Shown here in pieces: positions 8,315 through 16,615 of a stretch of 64,000 nt of DNA (positions are counted from its first letter, which is position 1; each line of letters begins with the position of its first letter). Both the position numbers and the translations under genes were made by a program. Source of the DNA: an uncultured Eubacterium sp. (GTDB lineage Bacteria; Bacillota; Clostridia; Lachnospirales; Lachnospiraceae); the NCBI GenBank assembly GCA_910580075.1, contig CAJTVR010000004.1:31863-95862 (forward strand), in the 5' to 3' direction. The notes under the pieces were generated by a model. That model had not been told where the DNA came from, did not search any database, and saw only the letters and a program-made list of their open reading frames with translations.

Positions 8315-9072
8315 CATCACAGGAGAATTCAGGAACAGATTATCGGGAATATTCGTTTTCATGGAAAGAACGCCTTCAGACTCTGGCAGAATATACGGCT
8401 TTAAGCGGAGTATTTGCTTATCTTTTTTACCGGTCCTGGATTATTTTTGCAGCAGTCTGGCTATTTTATCCCGTGTACCGTAAAAGGAAAAAAAGACAAA
8501 AAATTCAAAAACGGCAGGATACGTTATGCCGGGAATTTAAAGACAGTATCCAGTGTGCGGCTTCTTCTATGGCAGCCGGGTATTCCATAGAAAATGCATT
8601 TCGGGAAGCATATACAGAGATGCATATGCAGTATGGCGGCCAGGGACTTATGACAGAAGAACTTCGGTATATGATCAGCTGTCTTTCACTGAATATTCCG
8701 TTAGAGCAGTTTTTATACGATTTTGCAAACCGCAGCGGATTAGAAGATGTAAGAAGTTTTTGTGAAGTATTTGTATTCGCGAAACGAAGCGGCGGGGATT
8801 TTATACAGATTATTCATTTAACTGCAGCAAGAATTTCTGAAAAAAATGAATTGATGGAAGCAATTCAGACTGAAATATCAGGGAAAAGGATGGAACAGAA
8901 ACTGATGAATCTTATGCCTCTGTTTATATTGCTGTATGTGGATTTTTCTTTTGGAGGATATCTGGACGGAATGTATCATAATATTTTGGGAGTTTCTGTA
9001 ATGACAGTCTGCCTGGCAGCTTATATAGGCGCATATCTGCTGTCTGAGAAAATAATGTCAATTCGAATTTAG
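8254..9072 (+). CDS. TadB-like pilus assembly platform protein (type II secretion F domain)
   Basis: 272 residues. An N-terminal hydrophobic pair lies at about 40-65 (YLFYRSWIIFAAVWLFY). A T2SS F domain follows at about residues 95-235 (CREFKDSIQCAASSMAAGYS, then GLEDVRSFCEVFVFAKRSGG), and two membrane segments end the protein. TadB and TadC form the inner-membrane platform acted on by the CpaF ATPase. Its start lies inside the end of cpaF, so its expression should depend on the transcript that the upstream insertion now interrupts, unless the element supplies a promoter. Confidence 0.85.
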   Translation: MGKGWRTGKQSKTEAGRALLTSQENSGTDYREYSFSWKERLQTLAEYTALSGVFAYLFYRSWIIFAAVWLFYPVYRKRKKRQKIQKRQDTLCREFKDSIQCAASSMAAGYSIENAFREAYTEMHMQYGGQGLMTEELRYMISCLSLNIPLEQFLYDFANRSGLEDVRSFCEVFVFAKRSGGDFIQIIHLTAARISEKNELMEAIQTEISGKRMEQKLMNLMPLFILLYVDFSFGGYLDGMYHNILGVSVMTVCLAAYIGAYLLSEKIMSIRI

Positions 9073-9103
9073 AAATTGTTAACAGAATGCGAAAGGAAAG
9101 CAG

Positions 9104-10423
9104 ATGGTATTAGGAAATAATATGACAGGTAAGGCTGTATGCCTGTCGGTTATTACAGCAGGTCTGATTTTTCTACTCTGGCTGTATGCGAAAGAGAAAG
9201 AAAAGAATAAGAAAGATGCGGTAAAGGTAATTGTACTGACAGGCATTTTAGGGCTGATGATCTGCATAACAGAAGATAAAAGCCAGGATCTGACACAAGA
9301 CGGTAAAATCTTAAAAAATGAAGCAGGGAAAGATACAAAAAGTTATGAACTGCAGCTGAATGCAGAGGGAATTTTGGAAGATTATGATTATATGGTAGAA
9401 GTGGAACCTCAAAGACTGCAGAGGGAAAATCTGGAACAGTTATTTCTTAATGCAGCAGCAGAAGCAGAGCAGATCTTTGCAGGGGAAAATGAGTCACTGG
9501 ACTGCATTGACAGGGATGTTTCTCTGCCAAAGAAATTACAGAACGGACAGATTCGTGCAGAATGGGAGTTTGATGATAACGGACTGATAGATACTGACGG
9601 GCAGCTCCAGACAGAAGGATTAAAAAAGACAGGAGCATTAGTTATGGTATCTCTGACAATGACTTATTATGACGAAGTGAGAAATCATTCCTTTGGATGT
9701 TATGTATACCCTAAAAGGGTCAGCACAGCTGAACAGTTACTGTCAGATTTACAGGTTTATTTTGAAAAGGAACAGGAATCCAGTAAAAATGAGGAGTTTT
9801 TAAAACTTCCACTGCAGTTAAACGGTTATGTTCTGCAATGGTCTCATCAGCCGGAGCATACATATCAGATTTTGCTGATGATAGGGCTGGCTGCAGCTGC
9901 GGCGGTATATATACAGCAGGGCATGAAAGATAAAAGAAAGGAAGAGGAACGTAAAAATCAGCTGCTGGCACAGTATCCGGATATGATAAGCAAGATATCC
10001 CTGCTGCTTGGATCCGGTATGACTTTAAGCGCTGCATGGGAGAGAATTGTACTCAATTATCAGCGCCAGCTGGAACAGCGGCAGACAGAAACATCCGAAG
10101 TTTATGAGCAGATGCTGGTGTCTTACCGGGAAATGCAGGACGGGGTAGGAGAGCTGAAGGTGTATGAGCGTTTTGGGGAGCGCTGTGCTGTGCCGCAGTA
10201 CCGTAAATTATCAATGCTGATCGTACAGAATTTACGAAAAGGTTCTTCAGGACTAAGACAGATGTTAGATAAAGAAGCAGCAGATGCTTTCATGCTTCGG
10301 AAAAATCTGGCAAAAAAGGCTGGAGAAGAAGCTGGTACAAAGATTCTTTTTCCAATGATGCTGATGCTCTGCATCGTAATGGTTATTATTTTAGTACCTG
10401 CATTTTTAACATTTAAAATTTGA
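9104..10423 (+). CDS. TadC-like pilus assembly platform protein with extended N-terminus
   Basis: 439 residues, starting behind AAAGGAAAG. Two N-terminal membrane segments (about 5-50) are followed by an extracytoplasmic stretch of about 200 residues (50-250). Then comes another membrane segment (ILLMIGLAAAAAVYI) and a C-terminal T2SS F-type domain (PDMISKISLLLGSGMTLSAA, then KGSSGLRQMLDKEA) ending in a membrane helix. The large N-terminal exported part is longer than in classical TadC and is seen in Clostridia tad loci. It pairs with the TadB-like gene immediately upstream. Confidence 0.8.
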   Translation: MVLGNNMTGKAVCLSVITAGLIFLLWLYAKEKEKNKKDAVKVIVLTGILGLMICITEDKSQDLTQDGKILKNEAGKDTKSYELQLNAEGILEDYDYMVEVEPQRLQRENLEQLFLNAAAEAEQIFAGENESLDCIDRDVSLPKKLQNGQIRAEWEFDDNGLIDTDGQLQTEGLKKTGALVMVSLTMTYYDEVRNHSFGCYVYPKRVSTAEQLLSDLQVYFEKEQESSKNEEFLKLPLQLNGYVLQWSHQPEHTYQILLMIGLAAAAAVYIQQGMKDKRKEEERKNQLLAQYPDMISKISLLLGSGMTLSAAWERIVLNYQRQLEQRQTETSEVYEQMLVSYREMQDGVGELKVYERFGERCAVPQYRKLSMLIVQNLRKGSSGLRQMLDKEAADAFMLRKNLAKKAGEEAGTKILFPMMLMLCIVMVIILVPAFLTFKI

Positions 10424-10498
10424 AAACAGCGCGTGTATGTAAATACAGTATGTATGTCGTACAAGGCAGATATAAATCATGAGAAAGGCGGTAATTTT

Positions 10499-10678
10499 AT
10501 GAGAAGTTTTAAAGAGTTTTGGAAAGAAGAAGATGGAATCGGTGTAGTAGAACTTATATTAATTTTAGTTGTGTTGATAGGACTCGTATTAATTTTTAAA
10601 GACAGCCTGCGTGAACTTGTTCAAAATATTTTCGAAACCATTACCGAGGGTGCAGCAGATGTGTCTGCTACAGATTAG
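10499..10678 (+). CDS. Flp-type (type IVb) major pilin
   Basis: 59 residues; the ATG at 10499 is preceded by AAAGGCGG. The sequence is a charged leader (MRSFKEFWKEEDG) followed by GIGVVELILILVVLIGLVLI, which is the Flp1-type arrangement: Gly before the cleavage point, Glu at mature position 5 or so and a long hydrophobic assembly helix. It should be cleaved by the prepilin peptidase encoded at 13700 and polymerised by the TadB/TadC/CpaF machine. Confidence 0.85.
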   Translation: MRSFKEFWKEEDGIGVVELILILVVLIGLVLIFKDSLRELVQNIFETITEGAADVSATD

Positions 10679-10683
10679 CAAAT

Positions 10684-12438
10684 ATGAAAAGCAGGAGAAA
10701 GGGCAGTATTACAATTTTTATGAGCCTGATGCTGATGCTGGCGGCATCACTGCTGTTTACATTATTAGAAGGATCGCGCTATCTAATGCTTGGAATGATG
10801 GCAGTCATTAACAGCCAGAGTGTGACAGAATCTATGTTTGCAGAATACAATGTACCTGCTTATCAGAATTATCACCTGTTAATGATGGATAGCGGTTATG
10901 GTACAGAAGAACTGCTGCTGTCAGAGGTTCAGGCACGAATGCAGAAACTGGGACAGGAAAATTTAAATCCTGCAATATCTGGATATGGAAAATACAGCAG
11001 CTTTCTTCAGATGGATGTGACTGACTGCAGTATCGTTCAGTATGAACTGGCAACGGACGACAATGCCGGGCCCTTGTTAAAACAGATTGCACAGCTGATG
11101 AAAAAAGAAGCGGCAGCTGATCTGGTAAAAAAAGTGATAGATGTGAAAGAATCAGACAGACAGGGGAAAGAGGCTGGTAAGTATCTGGATGGAGCGTTAG
11201 ATACAATCGAGCGGGCAAAAGAGGAAGAAGATGCGAATGCTTTTAATAAAACGGAGAATCACATTGGTACAAACGGAACAATAAAGGCAGGAAATAAAAA
11301 TATTCCGTCCAGGCTTTTTCACATAAAACCAGACAGCCTGAGACCAGACAGCCTGAGACCAGACAGCCTGAGACCAGACAGCCTGAGACCGGACAGCCTG
11401 AGACCGGACAGCCTGAGACCGGACAGCCTGAGACCGGCTGCCAGGACGATGTTGAATACCAAACTTTCAGGGCCTGATATTGTGTATCTGGAAGGTGATG
11501 CCGTATCAGAAAATGACAGCACACTTTTCGAAGAGAATTCTGCACAGGAAATAGAAAATCCTATGGAAGAGGTAAAAAATGCAAAAAGTTCTCCATTGCT
11601 TTCGCAGATTATATCTGGAAATATTTCTGCAAAACAGATAGTAAAAGGGGACACCATTGGACAAAGATCACTGCATATGGGGAATTATGAGCAAAACAGT
11701 TCATCCAGTATCATAATAGATAAAATACTGACAATCCAGTATTTAAAGAAATATACTTCTAATTACAGGCATTCTGTTTCAATGCCCCATGCACTTGAAT
11801 ACGAGCAGGAATTTATCTTGTTTGGAAAATATTCAGACAAAGCTAATTTGGAAAAAATGGCATCCAGAATTCTTTTAATACGGGAAGGAATTAATTTTGC
11901 GTATCTGCTTACAGATCAGGCAAAATGCGATGAAGCTCTTGCAATGGCAGCAGTGATCGCCGCTTCAGCAGGCATTCCCGGTGCAGTGAAAGCAATACAA
12001 ATGGGACTTCTTGCATCCTGGGCATACTCGGAAAGCATTGCAGAACTGAGAACTTTGTTTTCAGGAGGAAAAATAGCGGCAGCGAAATCTTCGGACAGCT
12101 GGACTGTGAGTCTGGCGCAGGCAGCATCAGTACTGTTTGACCATTCTGTAAAATCAAGGGAAATAAGCGGCGGCCTGGATTATGAAAATTATCTGGATGC
12201 GTTTTTAGTATTAGAAAGTATGGAGAAAATAGGACAAAGATTTGCAAATGTTCTTGAAAAAAATATCCGCTTATATTCAGGATACGGACAGATCAAATTA
12301 GACAGTATGATTACAGCTATGGAAACAGAATGCAGTTATCATGCAGGGCAGATGTTTTTAAGTCTTGTAACAGCTGCCAGATTATCAAAGGATGGTTACC
12401 AGTATAAGGAAACGTATGCGTTTTCATATGAACCGTAA
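10684..12438 (+). CDS. DUF5702-type Tad pilus accessory protein with PDSLR tandem repeats
   Basis: 584 residues, starting 5 bases after the pilin stop. The N-terminus is a single membrane anchor preceded by basic residues (MKSRRKGSITIFMSLMLML), the hallmark of the DUF5702 family found in Clostridia tad loci. The rest is predicted outside the membrane. A low-complexity zone at residues about 216-250 has seven perfect copies of the five-residue unit PDSLR (11329-11433). The C-terminal half is Ala-rich and helical. Its exact role is unknown; its constant place between flp and tadE-like genes points to a pseudopilin-like or tip function. Confidence 0.75.
   Translation: MKSRRKGSITIFMSLMLMLAASLLFTLLEGSRYLMLGMMAVINSQSVTESMFAEYNVPAYQNYHLLMMDSGYGTEELLLSEVQARMQKLGQENLNPAISGYGKYSSFLQMDVTDCSIVQYELATDDNAGPLLKQIAQLMKKEAAADLVKKVIDVKESDRQGKEAGKYLDGALDTIERAKEEEDANAFNKTENHIGTNGTIKAGNKNIPSRLFHIKPDSLRPDSLRPDSLRPDSLRPDSLRPDSLRPDSLRPAARTMLNTKLSGPDIVYLEGDAVSENDSTLFEENSAQEIENPMEEVKNAKSSPLLSQIISGNISAKQIVKGDTIGQRSLHMGNYEQNSSSSIIIDKILTIQYLKKYTSNYRHSVSMPHALEYEQEFILFGKYSDKANLEKMASRILLIREGINFAYLLTDQAKCDEALAMAAVIAASAGIPGAVKAIQMGLLASWAYSESIAELRTLFSGGKIAAAKSSDSWTVSLAQAASVLFDHSVKSREISGGLDYENYLDAFLVLESMEKIGQRFANVLEKNIRLYSGYGQIKLDSMITAMETECSYHAGQMFLSLVTAARLSKDGYQYKETYAFSYEP
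11329..11433 (+). repeat. 15-base tandem repeat, seven copies (PDSLR)
   Basis: The unit CCAGACAGCCTGAGA is repeated seven times without spacer. The first four copies have CCA and the last three CCG. It is in frame within the DUF5702 gene, so gain or loss of units keeps the reading frame. Confidence 0.95.
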
Positions 12439-12465
12439 TAACATAGGAAAGGCAGGTGCATCGGG

Positions 12466-13554
12466 TTGTCCCTCAGAGAAAACAGTGAAACAAATATTCT
12501 CTCTATCAGGCGTGAAAATATCAGGGTTATGGATATCAGACATAAGAATATAGAAGATACAGATATCGGTCATGAGGATATTAAAGATACGGATATCAGG
12601 CATGAAAATGATAAAACACAGAAAAGAAAAAAAGCTGTTTTTCGGATTTCATACGGAGGGATGACCCGATGCACCTGCCAAAAGGCCGTGCTGACGGTGG
12701 AAGCAGCAGCGGTATTGCCATTCTTTGTTTGTTTTATGGTATTTATACTATATTTTTTTCGTATTCTTCAGGTTCATGCAGGAGTTGCGCAGGCACTGCA
12801 GTATGCGGGAAGGAGAACAGCAGCCGAATGCAGTATAGAAACTGTGCAGGAAGATGATAAAGAGAAAAAAATTGATTTTACAGCTTTGGATACAAATTCC
12901 GGGGAAAATGTGGATCTGGATTCCAGGTATGAAAAAACAACAGGTTTCTTGCAGGATCAAGATGAAAGCAGTTCTGGAATAAGCCTTACAAAGATGCTGA
13001 AAGCAAAACTGTATTTTACAAAGCAGCTTAAGAGACAGAATTGTCCTTTACAGTATATTAGTCATGGTATTGCGGGAATCAGTCTGATGCAGTCAGATTT
13101 TTCTGGAAATTATGTAGAACTAAAAGCTGTATACAGGATGAGGTTTCCGGTAGCGATGCTTGGGAATATTCAATTCCAGATTGTACAGGAAGCAAAGTGC
13201 AGAAAGTGGACAGGATATCAGACCGGACAGGATGAAAAAGAAGATGACGGATGGCTGTATTATACAGAGCATGGTACAGTCTATCATGCCAGCAGGGGCT
13301 GTACGTATCTGGATTTATCTATTCGGGGAGTCACTTATGCACAGGCAGCAGCCGCGAGGAATAAAAGCGGCGGTAAATACCATAAATGTGAAAGGTGCGG
13401 TAATGCTGGTACGGGACATGGAATGGTATATATTACAAATTATGGAGACCGTTATCATAGCAGCCTGACCTGCAGCGGGATTAAAAGAAGTGTTTATATG
13501 ATTCGTAAATCAGAAGCTTTGGATAAAAAAATGTGCAGTAAATGCGGGAAATAA
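12466..13554 (+). CDS. TadE-like minor pilin with C-terminal Cys/His repeats
   Basis: 362 residues from a TTG at 12466; the start is uncertain. Residues about 18-50 are imperfect repeats of the type DI(R/G)HxxIxDTD. A TadE-type helix (AVLTVEAAAVLPFFVCFMVF) lies at about 74-95. The extracellular part ends in two similar units: TVYHASRGCTYLDLS followed by CERCG, and DRYHSSLTCSGI followed by CSKCG. Each has Tyr-His, a Cys and then a CxxC. This suggests two small metal-binding or disulfide-bonded modules exposed on the pilus. It is an assembly or minor pilin of the Tad system by context. Confidence 0.7.
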   Translation: MSLRENSETNILSIRRENIRVMDIRHKNIEDTDIGHEDIKDTDIRHENDKTQKRKKAVFRISYGGMTRCTCQKAVLTVEAAAVLPFFVCFMVFILYFFRILQVHAGVAQALQYAGRRTAAECSIETVQEDDKEKKIDFTALDTNSGENVDLDSRYEKTTGFLQDQDESSSGISLTKMLKAKLYFTKQLKRQNCPLQYISHGIAGISLMQSDFSGNYVELKAVYRMRFPVAMLGNIQFQIVQEAKCRKWTGYQTGQDEKEDDGWLYYTEHGTVYHASRGCTYLDLSIRGVTYAQAAAARNKSGGKYHKCERCGNAGTGHGMVYITNYGDRYHSSLTCSGIKRSVYMIRKSEALDKKMCSKCGK

Positions 13555-13614
13555 ACAGGACATTAAGTTTTAGCAGTTCTGGATAAGAATGCAGAGCAAA
13601 TGCGGGAAACAAAT

Positions 13615-13698
13615 ATTAGATAAAGTTTTATAGATTTAGATAGTTATGGGGGAATTATTAGATAAAGTTTTATAGATTTAGATAGTTATGGGGGAATT
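13615..13698 (+). repeat. Perfect 42-base tandem duplication carrying a ribosome site
   Basis: The 42 bases at 13615-13656 are repeated exactly at 13657-13698. The unit ends in ATGGGGGAATT, so the ribosome site of the prepilin peptidase gene is present twice, once in front of its real start. Confidence 0.95.
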
Positions 13699-13699
13699 T

Positions 13700-14128
13700 A
13701 TGGTACAGAAGTTATCGGTACTTGTACTGCTTGCAGTCTGCAGTATGGAAGATTTAAAAACAAAGCGGATTCATACAGTATGGCTGAAAGTTTTTGCTGC
13801 AGAAGGGCTGGCTGGTACAATATTATTATGGCAGAGGCCTGTATATGAACTTATCTTAGCAATGACGCCCGGAATGTTTTTTCTGCTGCTTGCATTTGCA
13901 GCCCATGGAGGTATAGGAGAAGGAGACGGACTGGTGCTGATTATTATGGGATTTTTTTTAAAGCCATCGTTAATACTGGGTATGCTTGTACTGGCGGTTT
14001 TTCTTTCAGCTGGATATGCGTTGTTTCTGTTTATAGCACAGAAGAAGAATAGAAAATATGAAATTCCATTTATACCGTTTTTGCTTGCAGCTTATGTGGG
14101 AGAAATCGCAGCAGTAAAATATTTTTAA
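13700..14128 (+). CDS. Prepilin peptidase (TadV/CpaA type, A24 family)
   Basis: 142 residues from the ATG at 13700, with GGGGG just upstream; an ATG at 13688 is in frame but is itself part of the ribosome site. It is the short form of the aspartic prepilin peptidase, almost entirely membrane helices. The two catalytic aspartates are visible as MEDLKTKRI (about residue 17) and GIGEGDG (about residue 77, the GxGD motif). It should process the Flp pilin and the TadE-like proteins of this operon. There is no N-methyltransferase domain, as is usual for Tad systems. Confidence 0.85.
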   Translation: MVQKLSVLVLLAVCSMEDLKTKRIHTVWLKVFAAEGLAGTILLWQRPVYELILAMTPGMFFLLLAFAAHGGIGEGDGLVLIIMGFFLKPSLILGMLVLAVFLSAGYALFLFIAQKKNRKYEIPFIPFLLAAYVGEIAAVKYF

Positions 14129-14141
14129 GGAGTCATTGTAC

Positions 14142-14369
14142 ATGGAATTTTATGTCAGAAAGAAAAAAAGGCAGTTAAAAGCAGTACTCACAGTAGAAGC
14201 AGCAGTGATTGTACCTGTTATATTATTTACAATTACAGGAGGAATTAATATAGGCTATCAAATGTTTAGCGAAGCAAAAACGTCTGCTGAAATACACGAA
14301 GAACTGGATAATCTGGATCCGGTAGAAATTGTAAGAAAAAATACATTGATACAGGATATAAGAAAATAG
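14142..14369 (+). CDS. Short TadE-like pseudopilin
   Basis: 75 residues; the ATG at 14142 has AAGGAG upstream. After a strongly basic leader (RKKKRQLK) comes AVLTVEAAVIVPVILFTITG, the same TadE-type segment as in the larger protein at 12466, and then a short charged tail. It is only 13 bases after the prepilin peptidase gene and is probably one of its substrates. It could be a minor pilin or a truncated TadE; no further domain is present. Confidence 0.65.
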   Translation: MEFYVRKKKRQLKAVLTVEAAVIVPVILFTITGGINIGYQMFSEAKTSAEIHEELDNLDPVEIVRKNTLIQDIRK

Positions 14370-14407
14370 ACAGTTTAGACAGTTATATTAAAAATATGTA
14401 GTTATTT

Positions 14408-14465
14408 AAGTTAGGAAAGGAAATTTCAGAAAGCTATTGAAGTTAGGAAAGAAAATTTCAGAAAG
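14408..14465 (+). repeat. Imperfect 32-base-period tandem repeat before the FHA gene
   Basis: AAGTTAGGAAAGGAAATTTC with its following AGAAAG (14408-14433) recurs at 14440-14465 with a single base change. The repeat covers both candidate starts of the following gene. Confidence 0.85.
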
Positions 14466-16425
14466 GGGAGTGACAAATCTGAAAACAGAATACAGCCGCA
14501 AAATTAACAAAAGCAGTTTCCTATTAACGCCTGAAAAAGACTGCGAGGAAGAAAAAGACAGTATAGAAATGTTTCGGTATCATCAAATACCTTATTTTTT
14601 GAACATGCAGGAACAGAAAAAAGATGCAGAACGGCAGTTTTGTTATGATATAACAGGCAAACGTTCTCTGGTACATCTTCTGGAATATAAAATACTGGAT
14701 TATCAGCTGTTTCAAAAAATAATTACTTCATTTGATCAGGCATGCATTCAGGCAGAAAATTATATGCTGACAGAAAATGACATACTGTTAAAACCGGAAT
14801 TTGTATTTGCAGAAAGTGATTCCGGACATATTGTTTACTGTTATCTGCCAGGAAATCACGAAGATATCTGCAGGCAGTTTCAGGAATTTATGGAATATCT
14901 TCTAAAGTTTTTGGAACATAAAGATGAACGGGCGGTACAGCTTGCATATGGCATTTATCAAAAAGTTATAGATGAACACGCATCACTGCATAATGTACTG
15001 ACCAATATAGATAAACTGATGGCTCAGGGTCCGTATTCTCGTTTGAATATACAGGAATCAAAGCAGAAAGCAGAAAAAATGATACAGGGAAGCGTACAGG
15101 CATATTCTGGTCTGAACATACAGAAATCAGAACAGAAAGCGGAGAAAATGGTGCAGGAAAGCGCACAGGTGTATTCTCATCTGAATATACAGGAATCAGA
15201 GCAGAAAGCAGAGAAAATGATACAGGGAAGCGTACAGGCATATTCCGGTCTGAACGTACAGGAATCGGTACGAACTCCAGAAAGTTCGAACATACAGGAA
15301 TCGGTACGAACTTCAGAAAAGATGATGCAGGAAAACGGGCAGACGTATTCTAATGAAGGTATGACGGAGGAGAGAAGAAGTGTAAGCCGGAAAAAATCGA
15401 AACTTCAGTATGCTGAACAGAATATCAGAGATATCAAACAAATGTATACAAAACAGAACATAGAATTGAGTGTGAAATTAGATACAGTGCAAAATGTCCC
15501 AAATGCCGGCCAGATGCAGTTATGTACTCAGCAGAATGAGTCTGAAGAGAAACTTTATCAAAAAACAAACTATGGTGAGATACCATATTATAAAAGAGAA
15601 TATAGGGAAGAAGCAGATCAGAGAAATGATGGTGAGATTCTGTATCAGAAACAGGAATGTGAAAAAAGTGTGCATGAGTCAGGGCGGTATTATGTAAGAC
15701 GATATCATAACGGTCAGAAGCAGCCTGAACTGTATCAGCCTGGTCAGTATCAGTACCAGTCAGAACAGCATAAGAACAGACTGGACCAGCCAGAGCAGTG
15801 TGAAAACGGCCAGCATTGTTTAGATCAGTATGAAAAAAGCCGCCAGCCGCCGCAACAGTATGCAGGCGTCCAGCCAGAGCGTATACATTCAGAAGACAGC
15901 AGGTACGAAGCAGGCCAGCTAGAAAGCAGACAGCGCCAGACTGACACTCAGGTAAAGAAAAAAGAATCGTTGCGAAAAAGAGCGTCTGAAAAGTTAAAAA
16001 ATATGCTGTTGAAAAATATTTATACTGACAGGGCAAGGTATAAGGAAGAAGAAACGGTTTTTGAAGCTGATACAGAGGAAGAAATGGAGATTCAAAACCC
16101 GACAGTCTGCCTTATGCCTGAAAATGAAAATCTCCAAAAACAGTTTGTTTATCAGGGATCAGACCGTACAAGAGATTTTTACTGTATCGGGCAAAAAATG
16201 ATTCTTGGCAGTGATAAAGAAGAAAGTGATATTTATATTCCAATACCGATGGTCAGCAGAGTACATGCCAGAATTGAGGTCGATGAACTGGGTACGTTTT
16301 TGGAAGATATGAATTCCACGAATGGTACGCATGTGAACGGAGAATTACTGCAGTATCATGAGAGGCGTATGCTTCAGAAGGGAGATATCATAAGTCTGGC
16401 GGGAGAAAGTTACAGTTTTCATTGA
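14437..16425 (+). CDS. FHA-domain protein of the Tad locus (DUF6382 type)
   Basis: About 650 residues. The N-terminal ~190 residues form a globular domain (EYSRKINKSSFLLT, then EYKILDYQLFQKIITSFDQA) like the DUF6382 domain of Clostridia. Residues about 200-300 are four degenerate ~25-residue repeats of the type LNIQESEQKAEKM. A long Gln/Tyr/Glu-rich linker runs to about 520. The C-terminal FHA domain (about 570-662) has MVSRVHARIE and NSTNGTHVNG, the phosphothreonine-binding residues. FHA proteins read kinase signals, so this may link pilus assembly to phosphorylation. The start is unclear: TTG at 14437, or a CTG at 14479 well placed after GGGGAG. Confidence 0.7.
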   Translation: MKLGKKISERGVTNLKTEYSRKINKSSFLLTPEKDCEEEKDSIEMFRYHQIPYFLNMQEQKKDAERQFCYDITGKRSLVHLLEYKILDYQLFQKIITSFDQACIQAENYMLTENDILLKPEFVFAESDSGHIVYCYLPGNHEDICRQFQEFMEYLLKFLEHKDERAVQLAYGIYQKVIDEHASLHNVLTNIDKLMAQGPYSRLNIQESKQKAEKMIQGSVQAYSGLNIQKSEQKAEKMVQESAQVYSHLNIQESEQKAEKMIQGSVQAYSGLNVQESVRTPESSNIQESVRTSEKMMQENGQTYSNEGMTEERRSVSRKKSKLQYAEQNIRDIKQMYTKQNIELSVKLDTVQNVPNAGQMQLCTQQNESEEKLYQKTNYGEIPYYKREYREEADQRNDGEILYQKQECEKSVHESGRYYVRRYHNGQKQPELYQPGQYQYQSEQHKNRLDQPEQCENGQHCLDQYEKSRQPPQQYAGVQPERIHSEDSRYEAGQLESRQRQTDTQVKKKESLRKRASEKLKNMLLKNIYTDRARYKEEETVFEADTEEEMEIQNPTVCLMPENENLQKQFVYQGSDRTRDFYCIGQKMILGSDKEESDIYIPIPMVSRVHARIEVDELGTFLEDMNSTNGTHVNGELLQYHERRMLQKGDIISLAGESYSFH

Positions 16426-16550
16426 AAGAGAACGCAGTATATAACAACAGTCTTATAGGGGAAATCAGCGGTTATCATTGAAAGAGAACGCAGCAAATAA
16501 CAACAGTCCCTGTAAGAGAAAGCAGCAGTTTTCATTGACAGTATATGCAG
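16420..16550 (+). repeat. Three copies of an 18-base motif at 56-57-base spacing after the FHA gene
   Basis: CATTGAAAGAGAACGCAG occurs at 16420 and 16476, and a diverged copy (CATTGACAGTATATGCAG) at 16533. The first copy contains the stop codon of the FHA gene, so the gene's last codons and the following spacer have been tandemly duplicated. Confidence 0.85.
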
Positions 16551-16615
16551 CTTATGTTATGTTCATGTAACAGTTTGCAGGTAATTAATCTAAATATGAA
16601 GGGCTGTGAGATATT

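Noticed and set aside
11329..11433. CRISPR array
   Set aside because: The 15-base units have no spacers and are in frame within a gene.
11243..11657. Minus-strand frames with repeated SGL or SGC motifs
   Set aside because: They are reverse readings of the PDSLR repeat in the DUF5702 gene.
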